Assembly (NCBI GenBank): GCA_963726435.1
Contig: CAVSCJ010000002.1
Span: forward strand, 62,001-126,000
Source of the DNA: PALSA-660 sp963726435
Lineage (GTDB): Bacteria; Actinomycetota; Coriobacteriia; Anaerosomatales; PALSA-660
DNA length: 64,000 nt
Reading direction: 5' to 3'
Part shown: positions 22,114 to 32,280 of the stretch, piece after piece
Position numbering within the stretch: position 1 is the stretch's first letter
Layout of the letters: the number at the start of each line of letters is the position of its first letter
Notes under the pieces: generated by a model
What the model was told of the DNA's origin: nothing
The model's input: the letters and a program-made list of their open reading frames with translations, nothing else
Database searches by the model: none
Made by a program: the position numbers and the translations under genes

Positions 22114-24192
22114 GTGCGCGTTCGCAAGGCGGTCCTGAAGGCGCTGAAGCAGCGCGAGCGCGGCATGTCCTACGACGAGATCGCCGCCGGCCCGGCCTCG
22201 GGGATCAAGCCCGCACAGGTGCGCGAGACCCTCACCCAGCTGGTGCGCTCGGGCCAGGCGGTCGAGCACCCGCCAGGGCACTTCAGTGCGCTGGGAGTTC
22301 GCGGGGAGCTCGCCGGCCGGCTGTCTGTCAACCCCCGCGGGTACGGGTTCGTCTCCACCACGGCCGGCGACGTCTACATCGCGGGACGCGACATGCACGG
22401 CGCCATGCACGGCGACACCGTCGCGATCCGCCTCCATCAGCGCACTCGCGGGATGGGGCAGTCGGGCGAGGTCCTCCGCATCGATGAGCACGCCAACGAC
22501 CGAATCGTCGGCCGCTTCGAGAAGGCCGGCCGCATGGCGATCGTCACCCCGACAGACCGCCGCATCCAAGGTGACATCTTCGTCGGGCGCGCGGGATTCG
22601 GCGGCGCGGTCACCGGGCAGATCGTCGTCGTCCGGATAGCGCAGTTCGCAAGCCCGGGCCACGCCGCGCAAGGCGAGGTCGAGGAGGTCCTTGGCCTCGA
22701 GACCGACCCGGGCGTGGACGTCGAGATCGTCATCCGCGAGCACGGGTTGCGGGATGTCTTCCCGCAGGAGGTCGAGCAGGCGGCTGCGTCGATCCCGGAG
22801 AAGGTGGGCGCCCCTGAGGCGGGCCGGGTCGACCTGCGCGACCTGCTGACGGTGACGATCGACCCGGTTGACGCGCGCGATTTCGACGACGCGATCTCGG
22901 TTCAACGGCACGAGGGCGGATGGCGGCTGTGGGTGCACATCGCCGACGTGAGCCACTACGTCGAGTGGGGGAGCGTGATCGACGCGGAGGCGGTGCAGCG
23001 CGCGACCTCCGTCTACCTCGTCGATCGAGTGCTCCCGATGCTCCCCGAGCGGCTGTCCAACGGCATCTGCTCGCTCAACCCGGGCGTTGAGCGGTTCACG
23101 ATGACTGTCGAGTTCGACCTCGACAAGACCGCCGACGTTCGTGCCTACAAGCTGTTCCCCAGCGTGATCCGCAGCGACCACCGCCTCGACTACGAGGGCG
23201 TGGAGCAGATGTTGGAGAGCGGCGAGGGGTGGCCCGACGACCAGACGCGCACGATGCTCACGGAGTTCCGCGCCTGCGCCGCCGCCCTCGGCAAGCGAAG
23301 GATCGACCGCGGCGGCCTCGACTTCGAGTCGGTCGAGCCCAAGGTCTGGCTCGACCCGCAGGGCAAGCCGCTGCAGGTGACGCTGCACGAGCGCACGGTG
23401 GCAACCAACATGATCGAGGAGGCGATGATCGCCGCCAACGAGGTCGTGGCGCGCCACATGCGCGACAAGCAGGCGCCGATGGTCTACCGGATCCACGAGG
23501 ATCCCGACCCCGACGCGCTGGCCGCGATCGCGCCGATCCTCAAGGAGTTCGACTACCCGGTGAAGGACATCGGGTCGGCGACGCCGCGCGTCTTCCAGAA
23601 GCTCATCGCCTACGCGGCGAAACGCCCGGAGCGTCTGCTGATGAACTCCCTCCTGCTTCGGGCCCTACAGCGGGCCCGATACGTCGACTACCTCGACAGC
23701 CACTTCGGGCTGGCCTCTCAGGCCTACTGCCACTTCACCAGCCCGATCCGCCGTTACCCCGACCTCATCGTCCATCGCTTGCTGAAGGCGCAGCTGAACG
23801 GCACTCTCGAGAAGCCGCCGGTGGCCGGAATGGTGGAGGAGCTCGCTTGGCTGGCGGACCACAGCTCGTACATGGAGCGCGAGGCCGAGTCCGCCGAGAA
23901 CGACTCCGTGAAGGTGAAGCTGACCGAGCTGATGGCAGAACACATCGGGGAGGTGTTCGGCGGCATCATCAGCGGCGTGACGAGCCACGGGGCCTACGTG
24001 CAGCTGGACAACACTGCTGAGGGTCTCGTCCACGTGTCGCGTATGAAGGACGACTACTACGAGTTCGACGCCGAGCGATTCGCGTTGAGGGGCTCGCATT
24101 CGGGCAGGACTTGGCGACTCGGGCAGCAGGTGGAGGTGCGCATCACCGAGGCCATCGTCTCCGAGCGGCGGATCGAGATGGAATGGGCGTGA
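22114..24192 (+). CDS. rnr: ribonuclease R
   Basis: 3'-to-5' exoribonuclease that degrades structured RNA and helps quality control with tmRNA. 692 aa. N-terminal winged helix (about 1-60), cold-shock domains (about 65-210, with GYGFVSTTAGDVYI), RNB catalytic domain containing IDPVDARDFDDAISV (metal-binding Asp residues) and YCHFTSPIRRYPDLIVHRLL, and a C-terminal S1 domain (about 610-690: GGIISGVTSHGAYVQLD). GTG 22114 after AAGGAGG. No smpB follows, although the pair is common elsewhere. Uninterrupted. Confidence 0.96.
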   Translation: MRVRKAVLKALKQRERGMSYDEIAAGPASGIKPAQVRETLTQLVRSGQAVEHPPGHFSALGVRGELAGRLSVNPRGYGFVSTTAGDVYIAGRDMHGAMHGDTVAIRLHQRTRGMGQSGEVLRIDEHANDRIVGRFEKAGRMAIVTPTDRRIQGDIFVGRAGFGGAVTGQIVVVRIAQFASPGHAAQGEVEEVLGLETDPGVDVEIVIREHGLRDVFPQEVEQAAASIPEKVGAPEAGRVDLRDLLTVTIDPVDARDFDDAISVQRHEGGWRLWVHIADVSHYVEWGSVIDAEAVQRATSVYLVDRVLPMLPERLSNGICSLNPGVERFTMTVEFDLDKTADVRAYKLFPSVIRSDHRLDYEGVEQMLESGEGWPDDQTRTMLTEFRACAAALGKRRIDRGGLDFESVEPKVWLDPQGKPLQVTLHERTVATNMIEEAMIAANEVVARHMRDKQAPMVYRIHEDPDPDALAAIAPILKEFDYPVKDIGSATPRVFQKLIAYAAKRPERLLMNSLLLRALQRARYVDYLDSHFGLASQAYCHFTSPIRRYPDLIVHRLLKAQLNGTLEKPPVAGMVEELAWLADHSSYMEREAESAENDSVKVKLTELMAEHIGEVFGGIISGVTSHGAYVQLDNTAEGLVHVSRMKDDYYEFDAERFALRGSHSGRTWRLGQQVEVRITEAIVSERRIEMEWA

Positions 24193-24276
24193 TCGGGGCG
24201 TCGGGCCAAAGTGGTCTGCGACTGCGATTCGGGTAGACTGCACCTACTCATCTATATACGGAAGAGAGGCGTCTTC

Positions 24277-25338
24277 ATGCGTCCTTCAGACCTCGTGTTC
24301 CTAAAGGATCTCACCGAGGCACCGTCCCCTTCAGGGTTCGAGCAGCCGGCAGCCAAGGTGTTCCGTGACTTCGTGACGCCCATCGCCGACGAGGTCGAGA
24401 CCAACGTGATGGGTTCCGTCCACGCTCGCCTCAACGGCAAGTCGAAGGGCGTCTCGGTCATGCTCGCCGGCCACATAGACGAGATCGGGATGATGGTCCA
24501 GTGGATCACTCCCGAGGGCTTCATCACCTTCAAGCCGATCGGCGGAGTGGACGCGGCGATCCTTCCAGGTATGCGAGTCGACGTGCATACAAAGACGGGA
24601 GCGCTGCGCGGCGTGATGGGCCGGCTGCCGATCCACCTCATCGAAGAGGACCAGCGCAAGAGCGTCACCAAGATGGAGAAGCTCTTCGTCGACCTCGGCC
24701 TGCCGGCGGAGCGCGTGAAGGCGCTCGTGCGCGTCGGCGATCCGATCACCTATGGAGTCGGCTTCGAGACGTTCGGCGACGGGATGGCCGTCTCGCGCGC
24801 CTTCGACGACAAGATGGGCGCCTACATCTGCGCGCGCGTCCTGCAGGAGGTCAAGAAGGCCGGAGGCGCGAAGGGTGACCTGATCGCCGCAGCGACCGTG
24901 CAGGAGGAGATCGGCATGCGCGGCGGGCACACCTCGGGCTACGGGGTCGACCCGGTCGTCGGCATCGCACTTGAGGTCGGGCACGCCACCGACTACCCAG
25001 ACGTGGAGAAGCGCACGCACGGCGAGGCAAGCTGCGGGGGCGGCCCGATCATCGCCCGAGGCGCCAACATCAACCCGGTGCTCTTCGACCTGCTGGTGGT
25101 TGCTGCGGCCAAGTCGAAGGTCTCCTACCAGATCGGCGCCGAGCCACGCGGGACGGGCACCGACGCGAACGCCTTCCAGCTCGCGAGGGGTGGCAAGGCT
25201 GCCGCGCTCGTGAGCGTGCCGCTGCGCTACATGCATACGCCCACCGAGGTTCTGAATCTGTCGGACATCGAGGACGCCGTGAAGCTGCTGACCCGCTTCG
25301 TGCTCGACCTCGACCCGGCGATCGACTTCACGCCGTAG
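24277..25338 (+). CDS. M42 family glutamyl aminopeptidase / endoglucanase-type peptidase
   Basis: 353-aa cytosolic metallo-aminopeptidase, normally a large tetrahedral oligomer. Metal and catalytic motifs in order: AGHIDEIGMMV, SRAFDDKMGAYI, VQEEIGMRGG, ALEVGHATDYP, and SVPLRYMHTPTEV. The N-terminus LKDLTEAPSPSGFEQPAAKVF is typical. Start at ATG 24277 after AGAGAGG; an upstream in-frame ATG at 24211 would place the TAGACT -10-like element (24234-24239) inside the gene. Monocistronic as far as can be seen. Confidence 0.93.
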   Translation: MRPSDLVFLKDLTEAPSPSGFEQPAAKVFRDFVTPIADEVETNVMGSVHARLNGKSKGVSVMLAGHIDEIGMMVQWITPEGFITFKPIGGVDAAILPGMRVDVHTKTGALRGVMGRLPIHLIEEDQRKSVTKMEKLFVDLGLPAERVKALVRVGDPITYGVGFETFGDGMAVSRAFDDKMGAYICARVLQEVKKAGGAKGDLIAAATVQEEIGMRGGHTSGYGVDPVVGIALEVGHATDYPDVEKRTHGEASCGGGPIIARGANINPVLFDLLVVAAAKSKVSYQIGAEPRGTGTDANAFQLARGGKAAALVSVPLRYMHTPTEVLNLSDIEDAVKLLTRFVLDLDPAIDFTP

Positions 25339-25487
25339 GCGCGCTGCACGGGCCCCGACGCCCATCGTCTGTCGAAGAATGGTCCGTATTTGGCCTATGC
25401 GGACGCACGCCCTACGGGTATACTGTGAATCAACGTGCGCCGCGTGTGTCGCACGCGCAGTGGTGTCTACAGGGAATGGGGGAGGAT

Positions 25488-27896
25488 ATGGGTATCGGGA
25501 AGGGTTCGTTGCGTCGCGCCTTGTTCGGCGCGCTGGTGGCGGGCTTGTGCTCGCCATGAGCGTGCCAGGCATCGCACTAGCGGCGACGGCGTCGTTCACA
25601 TCGAAGACACCTGCACCGGGTTCGTCTTCGACCAACGCGAAGCCGACGATCTCGGTAATGGTCAGCGATTCGAGCGGCGTCAGGTACATGAGAAACATCT
25701 TGTTGTCCCTTGACGGACATCGGGTCACGCCCACCGTCAAGTACTCCGCTGGGTTCGGCTTCAGGAAGTTCAAGATGAGCTTCGCTGTACCGGCGAACCT
25801 GTCGGTCGGCAGCCACAGCGTCAAGGTGTATGTCAAGGACCGGAGCGGCCAGGCGTCAAGGACGTCTTGGAGCTTCACGGTGGCCGCCGGCGATGTCACA
25901 CCGCCGGTAACCACCTCCAACGCCGCAGCGCTCGAGTACGGCACGTCGGCCACGATCCTTCTGTTCGCGACCGACAACGCGGCGGCTCGGGCGTGGACCA
26001 CACCTACTACATGCTCGACGGAGGAGCCCAGATCGCGGGCACCGCGGCGTTCACCTCCGTTCTCGGGGCCCACACCCTCGAGTTCTGGTCTGTGGACAAT
26101 GCGGGCAACGTCGAGACGCATCATGTGGTCAGACTTCGCCTTGATCGGCGCCTCCTCATTCGCCCACGACGGCGCCGGCGATCTCCTGCACCGCGCTCGT
26201 CGGCTGTCACGGTGGGCTTGATATCGCGTCGATCCACTGGGCCTTGAAGTGCACCCCGTGCCACGCGCCGGGAGTGACGGCCACAAACGACTGCCTGTCG
26301 TCTGCGTGCCACGGCCCGAATGGTCCGCACACCGGTGCGCACGCTGTGATCCCGAGTTCCGGGACCCCTGCCTGCACCCAGGCGGCCTGCCACGGCACCG
26401 ACGTCGTGATCATCCACAAGGCGGGCTGTGGCGAGTGCCACGCCTCGACCGATGCGACCGTCGTTGCCGCCATCGCGGCCGGCAGTGCGACCTGCGAGAC
26501 CTGCCACGGTCCTTTGACTGGCACGCTGTCCTCGTCGCACACCAATGTTGCAGCCCACGCGCTCGGGGGAGGTGCCTGCTTCGGTAGCACTGCGTGCCAC
26601 GCGTATACGGACGCCGCTGCGTTCCACATGGGCACGCCTTCCGGTTGCCGCGCGTGCCACACCGGTACCGTTGCAGCAACCGTTGCTGCCACGGCGGGCT
26701 GGGCCAACCGCTGCGCTCTCGCCGGTTGCCATCCCAACCTCGACGCCACGCACCAAGAGGTCTTCGGGTTCTTCGACGCAACCAACGCCTCCAGTCATGG
26801 CGCCGGCGTCAGGACCATGTTCGACGGCTCTCAGGGCATCACGCTCAAAGACACCGAAGAGGACACGGTCACGACCGCTTGGGACTTCCCGGACAAGAAC
26901 GTGTTCTGGGCCAGCGGCGACGCGAGCGCTCCTCCGACGGCCATCAAGGGCCTGACGAGTGACTCGGTCGTCACGTGCTTCGATTGCCATTCAGGCGACG
27001 TCGACTGGTTCACGGGTCCGCATGGCGCCAGCGCCAGATGGGCGATCGACGCCAACTACCCGTACCCCTTCAAGTACGCGATCTTGGGCTCGTCAAATGC
27101 TACTAGCAACCCCGCTGCCGCCAACTTCGGCGTTCCCCCGAGCGCGAGCGGCATCAAGGCGCGCATCGCCTCACAGATCGCGACCGGAGGCCCGAACTCA
27201 GGCCCGGGCGTGAAGTCGACCCTCCCGGCCAACCTCATGGTCACCAACTACCTGCAGTTCCCGGCCGGCACCGGCGGCCAGTACATCGCTGACGCCACGA
27301 GCGGTCAGTACGCGGTCATCTGTGCCAAGTGTCACGACCTGTACAACCCGACCGCCGGGAACACCGGCTCTGGTGACCCCGCCGCTGTGGACAACGGCTG
27401 GGGCAACGCCGGTCCGGACTCCTACGAGGGCATGCACGGCGCCCACGCAGGCGGTACCGAGCGCAACGGCAACGACGTCGGTAGGATCGACGGTCGCTCC
27501 GACTGCGCTTCCTGCCATGTCGCTGTTCCGCATGGCTGGAGCCAGCCGCGCCTGCTGGTCAACGGCTACACGGGTCCCTACCTCCTTAAGGGTGGCTTCC
27601 CGGCGCAGCCTGGCTTCGAGCCAACCGTAACGGTCAACTCCGTTGCGGATCCGTTCCCCTACTTCCAGGGTCGCGGCATGCCGCTCCTGGCCGGAGTCGG
27701 CGTGACTGCCCCGGCGCCCGCGACATCCCCGGGCAACGGGCCGAATGACGCCAAGGACGATCACTCGTTCAACGCATTCGGGAAGCCCGTGTGGGAAGAG
27801 GCAGCATGCATCTCCTGCTCCGGGTCAAACACCGGCGTCGGGTGGGCGGGCCTCGAGCACCGCGGTCTCACGTCCGAACCTGCGAAGCTCAAGTAG
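25488..27896 (+). CDS. secreted multihaem c-type cytochrome with Ig-like domains, frameshifted
   Basis: Probable extracellular electron-transfer protein. ATG 25488 after GGGGGAGG; TATACT at 25419-25424 may be the -10. Signal peptide ending PGIALA, then a beta-sandwich domain (about 25560-25900) and an OmpL47/chitobiase-like domain with DNAGNVET (about 25905-26115). The haem region follows. Seven CxxCH: CTPCH, CGECH, CETCH, CRACH, CFDCH, CAKCH, CASCH. Three CX4CH: CLSSACH, CTQAACH, CALAGCH. Two CX5CH: CTALVGCH (26187-26210) and CFGSTACH. A last CISCS lacks the His. Frame changes near 25545, 25985 and 26130. Followed by a lipoprotein and resB, which fits haem attachment outside the membrane. 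Confidence 0.88.
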
Positions 27897-27938
27897 CAGC
27901 TAGTCACCAGACTCTGATCCAAGAGCCTACGTACCAAG

Positions 27939-27964
27939 GGGGGCGGGCAGCGATGCCCGCCCCC
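27939..27964 (+). terminator. hairpin after cytochrome gene
   Basis: 11-bp perfect stem GGGGGCGGGCA / TGCCCGCCCCC with a GCGA tetraloop, 42 bases after the cytochrome stop. No T tract follows, so termination efficiency is uncertain; it may protect the 3' end. The rest of the gap to 28138 shows nothing I can name. Confidence 0.55.
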
Positions 27965-28138
27965 TGCGCTGGGCAAACGCGTTCCGGCGGACGGCCGGAG
28001 TGATCACGAACTGCGGCGTCAAACGCTGCGGATGGCAGCGTCGGGACTCTCTCATCCCATGAGCGACTTGCCTCCGTGTAGATCGCATGCTGCAATGGCA
28101 GGCGCGACGGCACTCCAGTCCATAGACAGTGAGGATCG

Positions 28139-28789
28139 GTGAGAACAACGGAACCCACCTTGAACCGACGGCGTCCGCTCTCTTCCCGGACGCGCATCGC
28201 TCTCTTGGCGGCATGCTGCTGTCTGGCGTCCGCGGTGCTGCTCGCGTTGACCGGTTGCTCGGGAGGCACCGAGGGCGCGAAGCCGAGTCCCGGCAGCGCG
28301 GTGGCCACGGTCGCCCCTGGTTACGGCATGGGCGGCCCCCCCGTCGATGTCAACGTGTCGCAAGCGGTGCTGGACGCCAAGCCCAAGCCGGCAGACCAGA
28401 CGACGCCGGAGTCCGCGGTGCGCTCGTACCTCGACTGGACGTCGTATGCCTTCCGTATCGGCGTCTCCGCGGTCGCCACCCCCACGATGACCGGCCCAGA
28501 GGATGTCCGGGTCGACTCCTACATCCAGGTCAACCTGCAGAGGGCGCGGGTCATCGACCAAGCGCTGACGTCGATCACCTTCGGCAAGCCGAGCGTGGGG
28601 ACCACGAGCACACTCGTGCCGGCCAAGGAGAAGTGGACCTACAGCTACCTCTCGATCGCCATCGGCAACAAGGTTCTAAACGGCCCGTACACCGTGAGCT
28701 ACGACACGACCTACACCGTTGTGAAGGACAGCAAGGGTGTCTGGCGGGTCGATTCGGTGAAGGCCACACCTCTGGACCAGGTCAAGTGA
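28139..28789 (+). CDS. putative lipoprotein of unknown function
   Basis: 216-aa exported lipoprotein: Arg-rich N-terminus, hydrophobic core and a lipobox ALTGC near residue 40, then a Ser/Gly/Pro linker. The mature domain (about 75-215) starts TPESAVRSYLDWTSYAFRIG and ends in beta strands with YTVVKDSKGVWRVDSV, resembling the NTF2/DUF4878 type of small alpha-beta fold often found in lipoproteins. Start GTG 28139. The stop overlaps the GTG of resB, so it is coupled to cytochrome c maturation and may be an accessory surface protein. Confidence 0.8.
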   Translation: MRTTEPTLNRRRPLSSRTRIALLAACCCLASAVLLALTGCSGGTEGAKPSPGSAVATVAPGYGMGGPPVDVNVSQAVLDAKPKPADQTTPESAVRSYLDWTSYAFRIGVSAVATPTMTGPEDVRVDSYIQVNLQRARVIDQALTSITFGKPSVGTTSTLVPAKEKWTYSYLSIAIGNKVLNGPYTVSYDTTYTVVKDSKGVWRVDSVKATPLDQVK

Positions 28790-30157
28790 TTCGCGATGCT
28801 TGGCGCCGGGTCGTAAGGTTCCTCGGCTCGGCGGGTCTCGCCGTCTGGCTCCTGGCGTTCGCGGGCCTGTGGTCGATGATGGCCACGGCCATTCCGCAGG
28901 GCGGGTCGTCGGATCCTCTCGTCGCGGCGTGGGCATCGGACTATCCGCTCATCGAGCCGGTGGTGCGCACGCTTGGTCTGCATCAGGCGTTCTCTGCGCC
29001 CCTCTTCGCGGCGTGCGTCGTCGCGCTCTTCGTCTCCACGGCGTTGTGCGCTTGGCAACGGACGAGGGCCGCGATGCACAGGGGTCGTGCGCTCGGCAAG
29101 GCTGCGCTCGCGGACCAACAGTCGGTCATAGAGAGCCACGATCTCGAGATCCTGTGCGACCCTGCATTGAGCAAGCCGGAAGTCCTGTCGATCGCGTCCG
29201 AGACGCTGGGCGAACTCGACATCAGGACGAAGCTGCGGGGCGACGTGCTCAGTGCCGTGTCTCCCTCCTGGGCGGTACTGGGAAGTCCGGTCTTCCACTG
29301 GGCGCTCGTTGCGCTCATCGTGGTGATCTTCGCCAGCAGCCTGCAGCGCTCCGAAGGCCTGATGGGCGTGGCGGTGGGACAGACCAAGCCCGATGCGCCT
29401 GCATCGTACGGGACACTCCATACGGGACCTCTGTATGACTGGCGCGGCGTGCGCCGAAGCATCCGCGTTGACGCCTTCGACCTTCAGTTCGAGACCGGGG
29501 GCTTGAAGCGCGGACCGACACCGACCGTCTCCGTTCTGGATGGAGAGGGCCGGGTCCTCAAGACGCAGCGTGTCTATCCCAACCAGCAGCTGAAGACCGG
29601 GTCGCTCAGCATCTATCCCAGCGCATACGGGCTCTCTGTGGCTCTTGCCATGATCGAACTCCAGCGGCGTCGAGACCGCGCGCACCGTGCAGCTCGTGGA
29701 CTTCTCCGATGCCGCGCAGGACGGGACCGTCTCGTCGGGATCTCTCGCGATCTCCGATTCCGCCGGCAACCCCGAGCTGATCGTGTCCACGACCGTTCCG
29801 CTCGAACGCGTCGGTGGGCAGTTCGACAAGGCGCTGCCCGAGGATCCCACCGCCCGGATAGTCGTGACCTCGCCGGATGGCGAGTCCCTGGTGGATCGCA
29901 TCGTGAGTCCCGGGGAGGAAGTGGCGCTGCCTGTCGGCGACAGCCTGCGTGTCGACAGCATCGGGTACTATGCGCGCCTCAAAGTCGTCGACGACTGGTC
30001 GACCATCCCTCTGTACGCGTGCCTGGCTGTCGCCACGATCGGTCTGACCATCGCGTTCGTGACGCGTCAGCAGATCGTCCTCGCGACCGTCATCGATGGG
30101 CCGGAGGGAGCAAAGCTCGCCGTGAGGGTGCGACTGTGGCGAAACGAGTCGAGCTAG
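28786..30157 (+). CDS. resB: cytochrome c biogenesis protein ResB/Ccs1
   Basis: System II cytochrome c synthesis: with CcsA it delivers haem and attaches it outside the membrane. About 456 aa. N-terminal helices (LGSAGLAVWLLAFAGLWSMM, LFAACVVALFVSTALCAW), a third helix (ALVALIVVIFASSL), a large extracytoplasmic domain, and a final helix near the C-terminus (LYACLAVATIGLTIAFV). Frame change near 29660; the first frame ends in Arg-rich sequence while the next continues TARTVQLVDFSDAAQDG. GTG 28786 overlaps the lipoprotein stop. The partner ccsA lies on the opposite strand 2 kb away. Confidence 0.88.
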
Positions 30158-30309
30158 TCGCAGCGCGGTGGAAAGTGGGCTCGCTCGAGCGCTCGGACGG
30201 GTCGAGAAGGGGAGCACGTAGCAGTAGCGGGGAGATTGTCGGCGTGGATCGTGCCCACGTTCTGCCGATCCAGTTCCGCAGGCACGCGGCTTCCTGTCCA
30301 GCGCCAGCT

Positions 30310-30706
30310 CTACCCGAACACCATCCATGCCGCCCATGCCGTCCCGAGCCCGTAGATGAGCAGGAAGGCGACGTGCTTGAAGATGAGCGCGCCTCTCTTG
30401 GTCTTGAGCTCGTCCGGCGGGGTCTCGGCACGCCAGTAGAAGAGCCGGACGGCGCCGGTCACACTCAGTCCGACGAGCGAGACCACCAGCAGCCAGAAGA
30501 CGACGGAGTTCGCGTCTGAGAGCACCGCTGCCGCCTGCGGCAGAACCCCCTGCGACCTGGACGCGATCACCCAGATGACGAGCACGCAGGCCGCCCACGT
30601 CCCGGTGCTCATGTCGTGGACGAAGTTGTTGACGATCCGCGGAAGCGCGGAGCCCTGGCCCGCAGGCTGCAGGGACGCCCGGTGCGGGCGTCTCGTCAGA
30701 CGGCAT
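30310..30706 (-). CDS. small membrane protein, unknown function (frameshifted)
   Basis: About 131 aa with three hydrophobic helices (WAACVLVIWVIAS, VVFWLLVVSLVGLSVTGAV, HVAFLLIYGLGTAWAAWMV). The N-terminal part starts at ATG 30704-30706 (MPSDETPAPG), and the frame changes near 30640 to give SALPRIVNNFVHDMSTGTW before the first helix. The segment NNFVHDMSTGTW suggests a conserved cytoplasmic or interface loop. It is the last gene of the ccsA - radical SAM run and begins 29 bases after the radical SAM stop. No function assigned. Confidence 0.6.
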
Positions 30707-30735
30707 CCTTCGACCCGCCCACGCTCATGCTCATC

Positions 30736-32192
30736 TCAGGCCGGCATGCCCGGAGGCATCTCCTCGCGAAGGAAGTCGAACTGGGCGCCGTAGTCCTTCA
30801 TCATCTGCTCGAACGCACTCATCATGTAGCGGCGTTTGAATCCATCAGGCAGCTGCGGCCACCTCACGCATCTTGTGGCCGTAGAAAGCCATGTAGCACT
30901 TGGCGAGGGCGCGATAGACGTCGTCCAGAGACATCTCGAAGGGCTCGATGATCGGAGTCATGAGGTTGTACTTGGAGTAGTCGAACACTCGGATGCGGTC
31001 CTTCATCTCCTCGTGGATCGGAGTGAAGGGGAATGGGGTGATCACGGGGAAGACCGCGATGTCGGGGTTGAGGCGCACCGCCTCGGCCGACGTCTGCGCG
31101 ATGCTCTCCCACGTCTCGTTGGGGAAGCCGACCATGAACGACGCCTCGCTCATGATGTCGTGCTCGCGCAGCAGGTCGATGGCTCGCTTGTTCTGATCCA
31201 CGTCGGTGCCTTTGTTTATGCTGTCGAGCATCGCATCCGAGCTGCTCTCGGCGCCCACGTACATGTGGATGACGCCGGCGTCGTGGTACTTATCGAGAAT
31301 GTCCTCGTCCCGGATGATGTCCTCGACCCGCGTCTCCATGAGCAGGTGGACGTCGATGTCGGCCTCGATGAGGAGGTCGAGCTGCTTCTCCCAGCGATCG
31401 CGGTCGTTGGTCGGGTACGGGTCGATGAGAGTGATGAACTCGACACCGTACTCCTCGACCAGCAACCGGATCTCGTCGACGACCTTCTTCGGGTCCCGAG
31501 CTCGCCAGTCGCCGCGCCAGAACTTCCTGTGGGAGCAGAACGAGCATCCCATCATGCAGCCGCGCGTCGTCAGGATCGACGCCATCCGGCCCCATGGCTC
31601 GATGTTGTAGTGGTAAAGGCTCCAGTCGAGCAGGTGCCACGCGGGCGAAAGGGTGTCGAGGTCGGCGATGTGCGCGCGCATCGGAGTCGTGACGACTGGT
31701 CGCCATCGTCGCGGTAGGCGATCCCCGCGACCTCGCCCGCGCGTCCTTCCGGCGATCGCCGATCAGCAGCTCGGGCAGCGTGCTCCTCCATCTCCCCGCG
31801 CAGCACGAAGTCGGGGTGGTCGGCGGGGTCCGCAAGAATCTCCTCGTACATGAAGGTCGGATGCGGCCCGCCGATGATGGTGACGATGCCGGGGTCGACT
31901 TCCTTGGCGATCGCCGAGCGTCTTGACCGCCGCGGGCACGGTGGCCGTGCGAGATCGCACCCGAGACCGGCAGGTAGTCGAGCGTCACCACGAAGTCGGG
32001 CCCGTACTGCTCGATCTCGGTGCGGACGTCGTCGAACGTGAAGCCGTTGTTCATCGCGTCGGTGAGCCTTACGTCGTGGCCGGCCTCGAGCGCCACGCCC
32101 GCGAGGTAGGCGATCTGAAGGGGAGGCCACGTCCCGATGACCTGGACTCCCCAGCAGTGATAGGGCGGTGCGATGAACAGTACCTTCGACAT
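30736..32192 (-). CDS. B12-binding radical SAM protein (BchE/HpnJ-like), frameshifted
   Basis: About 480 aa. N-terminal cobalamin-binding domain (MSKVLFIAPPYHCWG through VTIIGGPHPTFMYEE), then a radical SAM domain with the cluster motif TTRGCMMGCSFCSHRKFW (CX3CX2C) and IDPYPTNDRDRWEKQLDLL. The C-terminal helical part starts near MTPIIEPFEMSLDDVYRAL. Frame changes near 31920, 31790, 31685 and 30860; the last restores QLPDGFKRRYMMSAFEQMM and a stop at 30736-30738. This architecture occurs in cyclases, methylases and tetrapyrrole enzymes; the substrate here is unknown. It lies 88 bases after ccsA on the same strand, so a link to haem or cytochrome maturation is possible. Confidence 0.85.
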
Positions 32193-32280
32193 TGACTCTC
32201 ACTCTCGCTTTCAAGAGACGACTTCACGAGTCCCGACCGCCAGAACATCGAGCAGCTCAAGGGTGACGAGTACTACGAGT

